Shown here: piece by piece, positions 19,534 through 26,624 of the stretch | Position numbering within the stretch: position 1 is the first letter of the stretch | Layout of the letters: every line of letters starts with the position of its first letter | From: an uncultured Tenacibaculum sp. | GTDB taxonomy: Bacteria; Bacteroidota; Bacteroidia; Flavobacteriales; Flavobacteriaceae | DNA: 64,000 nt | Direction of reading: 5' to 3' | Assembly: GCA_947497895.1 (NCBI GenBank) | Contig: CANMIL010000008.1 | Location: 62,001 to 126,000 of the forward strand | The notes under the pieces: generated by a model | The model's database searches: none | The model's input: the letters and a program-made list of their open reading frames with translations, nothing else | Told to the model about the DNA's origin: nothing | Program-made: the position numbers and the translations under genes

Positions 19534-22240
19534 TGCTCCTAAAATATTTATTTTTCTCTTTCTTCTTCTAGTAAATGATTACACCGGATATTCTCAATTT
19601 GAAAATTACAAACAAGTTGTTGAATTAAGTAAAAAACAAAAAGTAACGGAAAAAGTAGTTGATAGTATTCTAAAAACTTATTCTGTAAAAGACAAATCTT
19701 ACGCTAATATAACCCACAGCTTTTCTTTTTACTTTTATCGAATAACTCAAGAGTATGATCTTGCAATTAAATATGGGGCAATAGAAATTAGAGTCCTTGA
19801 TAGTTTAAAGGTTATAAACAAGGAGTATGCTAATGCTCTCTACAACATGGGTAAGTTTTATTCAAAAAAGAAAATGTTTTATGAAGCTATTAAATTCTAT
19901 AAAAAAGCTATAAAAACAAACAAACACCCTTTAAGAACGGCTCAATCATATTGTCAATTAGGAGATTGTTATTTCAAAATAGGGGATTATTATAAATCAA
20001 TGGATTTTTACAAAAAAGGGTTTCCATTGATTAAAAAATACGCAGACGAAATTAGCCTCATTACTCAGTACATAAAATATTCTTTTAACTGTAATCAAAT
20101 GGCTACGAAAAAAAGTACTATCGAGGGTATAAACTATTTAGAAAAAGGAGATAGTATTATCAGCAAAATGCCAAATTTAAAAATAAGCAAATTCGCTATT
20201 AGAGTACTCAATGGCAGTTTGGCAAACTTATACTCACTGAAATACAAATATGATTTTAGAAAAGCAAAACTTCTATACAAATCTGTAATAAACTCAGCAT
20301 ATAAAGAAAATGACTTGTATATGATTTCTAATTCATATCTTAATTTGGGAGAACTATATCTTAATAAGCAAAAAGATAGCTCAATTTATTTATTGAATCA
20401 GAGCATACTATTTGACAAAGACAAATCCCATCTAAACGAAACCTATAGAAATATTGCTAATTATTATTTTTGGAAAAAGGACTATATAAAAGCTCTTTTA
20501 AATGTAAGAAAATCTATTAACTATAACTTCAAGGTACAGAAAAACAATAACATCGAATTATTGCCTGTTTCAAAAATATTAAATGTAGAATATAAAAGAT
20601 CAAGTATTAGAGCTTTAAGAGCAAAATCAGAAATACTCCTTAACCTCTACTTAAAAACAAAGAAAAAAACATACTTATACGAAGCTCTTAAAAATGTAAG
20701 AATATCCAACAGATTTGTTTCCATAGTGAATCAATATAATTCAGAAATAAACTCCAAATTTCTTTGGAGAGAAGAAGTTTCAGAAAACTTTGGCCTCGGT
20801 GTAAAAGCTGCTTATCTATTACGTGATTTCAATACAATGTTCGAATTTATGGAATCTAACAAGGCTTTTTTACTCTCTCAGGATATTGAGGTCAAAAAAC
20901 AATTTTTAAATCTTCCCTCAGAATTGGTTTATGAAGACAATAATTATAAAAAAAATATATTAAAATTAGAAGAACAAAAAGACTCTTTGAACAAGTTTCC
21001 GTTGAGAGATTCTCTTTTTACTTTAAAAGAAAAACACCAAAGATTTAAAGACTCGATTAATTTAATCTACCCTGAATACCTATCCCTCGATCAAAAAATA
21101 GAACCTGTAAATTTAGGAACAGTAAAAAAAGATTTAGATAAAAATGATGTTGTTCTAAGTTTCTCAGTTAACAAAATAAAAATCGGTGATCAGAAATCCA
21201 GCTTAATTGGTTTGGCAATTACAAAAGAAAAAACGATACCTTTTAAAATTCTAGATAGTGATAAAACCTTAGAGAATCTAAGCACATATAGAAAACTTCT
21301 TTCTGTTCCATTAAAAACAACAGAAGAATTAAATGAATTTAAATCAGTTGCTTATTTCCTTTATGATCAATTATTTCCAACTCCAGAAATTAAAGAGCTT
21401 ATTAAAGACAAGAATGTACTCGTCGTACCAGATGTTAGTATGGAGAACACTCCGCTAGAAGCTTTAATTTCGGAGAAAGGTTCATTTCGCTATTTAATCG
21501 AGGATTGTAATATCAGTTATGCTTATTCATTAACTTTTTCAGAATTAAATAAAGATATTGTTAGAAAGACTAATAAAAATATCTCTTTATATTCTCCAAT
21601 AAAATTTGATAATACTTCTATTTCTTCACTTCCTTTTACAGAAAAGGAATCCAACGATATTGAAAATATAATTAGTGGAAATTTCCACCAATTCGATAAT
21701 GCCAATAAAAGTAACTTTTTAAAAAATAGTGTGAATTCAAAGATTATTCATCTAGCGACTCATGCCAATGCTAGTGGTAATCCTCAAATTCAGTTTTACG
21801 ACTCTATTTTACCATTGCACGAATTATACACCTACAAAAACAATGCAGATTTAGTGGTTTTAAGTGCTTGTGAAACCAACCTTGGAGAAATTAAAAAAGG
21901 CGAAGGAGTATTAAGCTTAGCCAGAGGTTTTTTCCATTCTGGAGCTAACTCAGTAGTTTCTTCTCTTTGGAAAATTAATGATGCTAGTACTTCAGAAATC
22001 ATGACTGATTTTTATAAAAATTTAAAGGATAATCAATCTAAAACTTTGGCTCTTAATAACGCCAAAAGGTCTTACCTCAAAAAACATAGCCTTTCCGAAA
22101 AATCACCTTACTACTGGGCTTCTTTTGTTTTGATTGGGGATACCAATCCTGTTTTTGAAAGTAGTCTAACTCTCTACTTATCAACACTATTTATTACTCT
22201 AATAATATTATTTATATTTTTTTTCAAAAAAAGAGGGTAA
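19520..22240 (+). CDS. Secreted TPR-CHAT protease-like membrane protein, last array copy (copy 8)
   Basis: 906 residues, with an N-terminus nearly the same as copy 2. The CHAT dyad is H748/C784. This is the last gene of the array, and it alone has a different C-terminus: after NPVFES the membrane segment reads SLTLYLSTLFITLIILFIFF and ends KKRG, without the KHxKH tail whose codons hold the next start codon in the other copies. The domain order is otherwise the same: signal peptide, TPR-like repeats, linker, CHAT domain, membrane anchor. No gene follows directly; a strong hairpin terminator lies about 220 bp downstream. Confidence 0.92.
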   Translation: MIQNNAPKIFIFLFLLLVNDYTGYSQFENYKQVVELSKKQKVTEKVVDSILKTYSVKDKSYANITHSFSFYFYRITQEYDLAIKYGAIEIRVLDSLKVINKEYANALYNMGKFYSKKKMFYEAIKFYKKAIKTNKHPLRTAQSYCQLGDCYFKIGDYYKSMDFYKKGFPLIKKYADEISLITQYIKYSFNCNQMATKKSTIEGINYLEKGDSIISKMPNLKISKFAIRVLNGSLANLYSLKYKYDFRKAKLLYKSVINSAYKENDLYMISNSYLNLGELYLNKQKDSSIYLLNQSILFDKDKSHLNETYRNIANYYFWKKDYIKALLNVRKSINYNFKVQKNNNIELLPVSKILNVEYKRSSIRALRAKSEILLNLYLKTKKKTYLYEALKNVRISNRFVSIVNQYNSEINSKFLWREEVSENFGLGVKAAYLLRDFNTMFEFMESNKAFLLSQDIEVKKQFLNLPSELVYEDNNYKKNILKLEEQKDSLNKFPLRDSLFTLKEKHQRFKDSINLIYPEYLSLDQKIEPVNLGTVKKDLDKNDVVLSFSVNKIKIGDQKSSLIGLAITKEKTIPFKILDSDKTLENLSTYRKLLSVPLKTTEELNEFKSVAYFLYDQLFPTPEIKELIKDKNVLVVPDVSMENTPLEALISEKGSFRYLIEDCNISYAYSLTFSELNKDIVRKTNKNISLYSPIKFDNTSISSLPFTEKESNDIENIISGNFHQFDNANKSNFLKNSVNSKIIHLATHANASGNPQIQFYDSILPLHELYTYKNNADLVVLSACETNLGEIKKGEGVLSLARGFFHSGANSVVSSLWKINDASTSEIMTDFYKNLKDNQSKTLALNNAKRSYLKKHSLSEKSPYYWASFVLIGDTNPVFESSLTLYLSTLFITLIILFIFFFKKRG

Positions 22241-22793
22241 CAATTTTACTCCCGTTGAACATATTAGTAAATAATCTGATATGATACATTCGCTATTTAG
22301 TTTATGGAAAATATTGGATAGCATAAATAGATAAAATCACACTTTGTTCTCATTTTTTTATCGATTTAATCTGTCTTATGCGCGTCGTAAAATCGGGGGA
22401 AAATTGCTATGAAAACCTAATTAAGACATTGCCTAGTACAAAGGCTACATTGAAAAAGAAGAAAAGATCGCCATATACCAACGGCGATCTTTTTCTTTAT
22501 CTAATACTAGCAACTTAAATATTTAACTACAATGTAGGCCGCAGTGTAAATGTCAACCCGAACTTATTTCAAGGGCGTATTGCTAATGTTAGCTTAATAG
22601 CATTACAAAGTTTCCTAATAAATTTGGAATGACTCTAATATTGCTCTTATAATTCTTAAAAGATATTCTATATAAACAGAGCGAATAACTTGTTAATTTT
22701 AAAGTTTTTTTATCGTTTTTTTAATCTTAACAAAAGAAAAACCACTAAATTAGCAAGCTTCCCTTTTTCGGGGAGAATTAACTTAAAAAAGAT
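22241..22793. other. Intergenic region after the CHAT array
   Basis: 553 bp without a credible gene. It contains a strong terminator hairpin (listed separately) and a small GCTAA/TTAGC hairpin near 22583-22594. The rest is AT-rich with many stop codons in all frames. The 3' end must hold the promoter of the LOG-family gene, but I see no clear TAnnTTTG box. Confidence 0.6.
22462..22494 (+). terminator. Intrinsic terminator downstream of the CHAT array
   Basis: The arm AAAAGATCGCC (22462-22472) pairs with GGCGATCTTTT (22483-22493) across a 10-base loop and runs into a T tract. It is the only strong hairpin after the array and probably ends the >22-kb transcript. Confidence 0.75.
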
Positions 22794-22799
22794 TTGAGT

Positions 22800-23510
22800 A
22801 TGACTCCTAATGATGACAGAAAAATAAGAGAAAAATTACAGCAAAAAACTTGGAATGAAATCAAAACCAACGATTCATGGGCCATCTTTAAAATTATGGC
22901 AGAATTTGTTGATGGTTATGAAAGATTAAGTAAAATCGGTCCTTGTGTTTCTATTTTCGGATCGGCAAGAACAAAGCCTGATCATCCTTACTATAAATTA
23001 GCTGAAGAAGTAGCTTTTAAACTGACCCAAAATGGTTTTGGTGTAATTACAGGAGGTGGTCCTGGAATTATGGAAGCAGGAAATAAAGGTGCTAACAGAG
23101 GAAAAGGGACTTCAGTTGGATTAAATATTGATCTCCCATTTGAACAACATGACAATCCTTGGATTGATCCAGGAAAAAGTTTAGACTTCGATTACTTTTT
23201 TGTAAGAAAAGTAATGTTCGTGAAATATTCTCAAGGGTTTGTTGTTATGCCAGGAGGTTTTGGAACCTTAGATGAACTTTTTGAAGCTATCACCTTAATT
23301 CAAACAAAAAAAATTGGACGATTCCCAATTGTATTAGTGGGTAAAAAATTCTGGAGTGGTTTACTTGACTGGATTAAAAACACACTTTTAGAAGAAGGTA
23401 ATATTAGTCCTGAAGATTTAAATTTATTTAGATTGGTAGATACCGCGGATGAAGCTGTTGAACATTTCAATAAATTCTATGCGAAATACAAATTGAAGCC
23501 TAATTTCTAG
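22800..23510 (+). CDS. LOG-family (TIGR00730-type) nucleotide phosphoribohydrolase-like protein
   Basis: 236 residues from the ATG at 22800; a TTG six bases upstream is also in frame but is the weaker choice. The fold signature is clear: VSIFGSARTKPDHPYY near the N-terminus, GVITGGGPGIMEAGNKGA in the nucleotide-binding region, and VMPGGFGTLDELFEAIT, the PGGxGTxxE motif of the LOG / former lysine-decarboxylase-like family. Family members cleave nucleoside 5'-monophosphates to base and ribose 5-phosphate; some make free cytokinin bases in other organisms. The bacterial role here cannot be fixed from sequence. It stands alone, closed by a hairpin terminator before the next gene. Confidence 0.9.
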   Translation: MTPNDDRKIREKLQQKTWNEIKTNDSWAIFKIMAEFVDGYERLSKIGPCVSIFGSARTKPDHPYYKLAEEVAFKLTQNGFGVITGGGPGIMEAGNKGANRGKGTSVGLNIDLPFEQHDNPWIDPGKSLDFDYFFVRKVMFVKYSQGFVVMPGGFGTLDELFEAITLIQTKKIGRFPIVLVGKKFWSGLLDWIKNTLLEEGNISPEDLNLFRLVDTADEAVEHFNKFYAKYKLKPNF

Positions 23511-23528
23511 AAAATTATTCTATATTTA

Positions 23529-23562
23529 AAACTCGTTATGAACTTCTAGTTATAACGAGTTT
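23529..23562 (+). terminator. Hairpin terminator after LOG-family gene
   Basis: AAACTCGTTAT (23529-23539) pairs perfectly with ATAACGAGTTT (23552-23562), followed by TCATTTTG. It lies between the stop at 23510 and the next start at 23577. Confidence 0.7.
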
Positions 23563-23576
23563 TCATTTTGTGTAAT

Positions 23577-26402
23577 ATGATAAATAGATTTCCTCTTTTT
23601 CTTTTCGTTATTCTTTTTGTCTCAATACACAATCTATTTGCACAAACAAATACGATATCTTCGAACATTATTTTAAACGATAGTACTAGAACTTTCGATA
23701 TTCAACAAAGAATTGTTTTTGTTAATAAATCAACTCACAATCTAAGTAAAATTTATTTTCACAATTGGGGAAACAGCTTCTCAGGAAACAACACTCCATT
23801 AGGTAAACGACTCATCGAAGATTATAGAAAAGATTTTTATTTCTCTGAAGATAAAGAAAGAGGTTTTTCCAAAATAAAAAATTTATCCATTAATTATGAG
23901 CCTGTTACTTTTCGAGAACTACCAAATCAGCAAGATATTGTTGAATTAACGCTAAACAAAGCCTTACATCCAAAAGATAGTATTAGAATCTACTTACTTT
24001 ATTCTCTTAAAGTTCCGAATTCAAAATTCACAGGATACGGTAAAACAAAAACAGGATATCATCTACGTTTTTGGCAAATTACACCTGCTATTTACGACAC
24101 AAAATGGAATTTAATGAGTAATTTAAACATGGATGATTTATATCAAGATGTTGCTAATTATGACATTAAAATCAAGGTTCCTAAGAAATATCATATAGAA
24201 AGTAACTTATATCAATACAAAACAACTGATGATGACTTCACTACTTTTCAATTGGTTGGAAATCAAAAAAAAGACATTATACTAAGTATTGATACCAACA
24301 AAAGATTTAGGTCATTCAAAACCAAGACTCAAGAAATTAAAACTGATGCTTTTGATAAAAACATATCCGTTGAAGATTCAGAGAAAATAATTAATAAACA
24401 GATTAATTTTATCGAAAGACATATTGGAAAACATCCACATACAGAAATATTTGTCGATAAAATATCAGTTAATAAAAATACACTTCGTGAACTTTATGGA
24501 TTACCTCGTTGGTTAAAACCATTTCCTGAAAATTTCAGATGGGATGTTAACTTCTTTTATGCCTTAAGTTCAAAATACATAAACGATATTTTAGTCCATA
24601 ATAAAAGAAAAGACTATTGGTTTATTGATGGTTTGGAAACATTTTTAATGATGGAGTATTTAAAAGAATATTATCCTGATGTTACAATTCTAGGGAAATA
24701 TTCAAAATATTGGCCCATCAAAAAATACAACTTAAGCAAATTAAAGCAAGGTGATAAATTTCCATTCATTTATCAATTTAGCGCTCGAAAATTTTACGAC
24801 CAACCTCTGAAGACTGCCGCTGACTCTCTTTCCAATTTTAATAGAAAAGTAGTTAGTAAATATAAATCTGGACTTGGTTTTCGTTACTTACAAGACTATT
24901 TAAACGATAGTATTCTTCAAAACTCAATAAAAAAATTCCTTTATAAAAATCACCTAAAACTAAGTTCTCCTTCGGAATTTATTTCTATTCTTGAAAAGAA
25001 CACAACAAAGGACATTAATTGGTTTGCTAACGATTACTTAAAAACTGCTAAAAAAATTGATTATAAAATCACTTCGGTTAAAGAAACTGAAGGCGAAGAT
25101 TCATTAAAAGTTACCATTAAAAACAAAAGAAATTTCACCGCCCCTGTGGCTCTTTATGGTATTAATAAAAAAGAAATTAAATTTAAGAAATGGGTATCAG
25201 GAATTGATTCTACGAAAACAGTAACTGTAAAAAAAGGTGATTATACCAAATTCGCTTTAAACTATGAAAACACCTACCCAGAACATAATTCCCTTAATAA
25301 CTTCAGAAAAACAAACAATAAGTTAATTAATAAACCACTCCAATTCCGATTTTTCCAAGATGCGGAAGACCCTTACTATAATCAACTGTTTTATTATCCT
25401 GATATTAAATACAACTTATACGATGGAGTTATTTTAGGTGTCAAACTAAAAAACCAACCGATTATTCCTCATAATTTGGAATTCACACTTACTCCGAATT
25501 ACAGCACAAAAAGTAAAAATTTTACAGGAGCCTTTGCTATAGGTTATAATCAGTTTTTTGAAACTTCTTCTATTTATAAAATCAAATATGGTATCAATGC
25601 AAGTAATTTTCATTATGCTCCAGAGTTAGGCTATAACACTTTAGTTCCCTATGTAAGCATTGCTTTCCGAAGAAAAACTTTACGTGATGTAGGATCAAAA
25701 ACCTTCACTACTCGACTTTTTTATATAAACAAAGAAGTTCCTAACGGAAGCCCTGTTACAGAACAAGATCGATATAAAGTTTTAAATTTTCGATATATAT
25801 ACAGCAAACCGAATATTATTGAACGACTTCAATATGCCGTTAATTTTGAACTTGGGAACAACTTCACAAAATTATCTACTGACATTCGTTACCTTAAATT
25901 CTTTGATAATGAACGAAGTTTCAATCTCCGTTTTTTCGGAGGTATGTTTGTAACGAACAACTCCGTCGGTGACTATTTTAGCTTCGGATTAAATCGAAGC
26001 TCAGATTACCTCTTCGAACAAAATCTTTTTGGACGTTCAGAAAGTTCTGGTTTGTTTAGCCAACAGTTTGTTATATCGGACGCTGGTTTTAAATCCAGAT
26101 ATGATACGCCTCAAACAGCTAACCAATTTATATTAGCAGGGAATACAAGTGTTAGTGTTTGGAAATGGGCGGAAATTTATAATGATGTTGCCATGCTTAA
26201 AAACAAATCAAGTAGTCCTAACTTCTATTATGAAAATGGTATTCGACTAAATTTTGTTCCAAATATATTTGAGTTCTACTTTCCTATATACACCAATCAA
26301 GGTTGGGAAGTAACCAAACCCGCCTACCCTACCAAAATACGATTTGTAATTACTACAAATTTAGATAGAATATACAACTTCATCAGGAGAGGTATTCTTT
26401 AG
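23577..26402 (+). CDS. M1-peptidase-like secreted protein lacking the zinc motif, with barrel-like C-terminus
   Basis: 941 residues from the ATG at 23577 (MINRFPLFLFVILF); a TTG three codons upstream is less likely. A signal peptide ends at LFAQ. Residues ~20-500 resemble the N-terminal and catalytic regions of M1 (aminopeptidase N type) proteins: the order of strands and the WFIDGLETFLMMEY segment (from residue 348) correspond to the usual WLNEGFA region. The position of the HEXXH zinc motif instead reads FYALSSKYIND (near residue 328), and the second zinc ligand Glu is absent, so catalysis is unlikely. Residues ~580-941 are rich in alternating aromatic strands and end DRIYNFIRRGIL, like an outer-membrane barrel. 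I infer a non-enzymatic envelope protein. Confidence 0.7.
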   Translation: MINRFPLFLFVILFVSIHNLFAQTNTISSNIILNDSTRTFDIQQRIVFVNKSTHNLSKIYFHNWGNSFSGNNTPLGKRLIEDYRKDFYFSEDKERGFSKIKNLSINYEPVTFRELPNQQDIVELTLNKALHPKDSIRIYLLYSLKVPNSKFTGYGKTKTGYHLRFWQITPAIYDTKWNLMSNLNMDDLYQDVANYDIKIKVPKKYHIESNLYQYKTTDDDFTTFQLVGNQKKDIILSIDTNKRFRSFKTKTQEIKTDAFDKNISVEDSEKIINKQINFIERHIGKHPHTEIFVDKISVNKNTLRELYGLPRWLKPFPENFRWDVNFFYALSSKYINDILVHNKRKDYWFIDGLETFLMMEYLKEYYPDVTILGKYSKYWPIKKYNLSKLKQGDKFPFIYQFSARKFYDQPLKTAADSLSNFNRKVVSKYKSGLGFRYLQDYLNDSILQNSIKKFLYKNHLKLSSPSEFISILEKNTTKDINWFANDYLKTAKKIDYKITSVKETEGEDSLKVTIKNKRNFTAPVALYGINKKEIKFKKWVSGIDSTKTVTVKKGDYTKFALNYENTYPEHNSLNNFRKTNNKLINKPLQFRFFQDAEDPYYNQLFYYPDIKYNLYDGVILGVKLKNQPIIPHNLEFTLTPNYSTKSKNFTGAFAIGYNQFFETSSIYKIKYGINASNFHYAPELGYNTLVPYVSIAFRRKTLRDVGSKTFTTRLFYINKEVPNGSPVTEQDRYKVLNFRYIYSKPNIIERLQYAVNFELGNNFTKLSTDIRYLKFFDNERSFNLRFFGGMFVTNNSVGDYFSFGLNRSSDYLFEQNLFGRSESSGLFSQQFVISDAGFKSRYDTPQTANQFILAGNTSVSVWKWAEIYNDVAMLKNKSSSPNFYYENGIRLNFVPNIFEFYFPIYTNQGWEVTKPAYPTKIRFVITTNLDRIYNFIRRGIL

Positions 26403-26590
26403 AAATTTAGATTTTAACACTTTTTTAAGGTTAGCGAAATTATCAATTTTACAATAAGATTCTCTCATAATATGATATCATCTTGAGTTTTCATAAAAAT
26501 TAGCAAATACTCAATAAAACCTTGTTTTTTAACTTTTTTTTGAATTATTCTCAGCAAAAAGAAGAATTTTTAAAATTCAATTAAAAAAAC

Positions 26591-26598
26591 TATCTTTG
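26591..26598 (+). promoter_or_regulatory. Candidate -7 box (TATCTTTG) for the E1 dehydrogenase gene
   Basis: Exact match to the Bacteroidota TAnnTTTG box, 26 bp before the ATG at 26625. No clear -33 TTG is seen at the expected distance. Confidence 0.5.
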
Positions 26599-26624
26599 TA
26601 ACCTCACCTATAATTAGATACAGT

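Noticed and set aside
1..22240. CRISPR or defence island with type III-E-like TPR-CHAT (Csx29)
   Set aside because: No repeats/spacers, no Cas genes, and the proteins carry signal peptides and membrane anchors.
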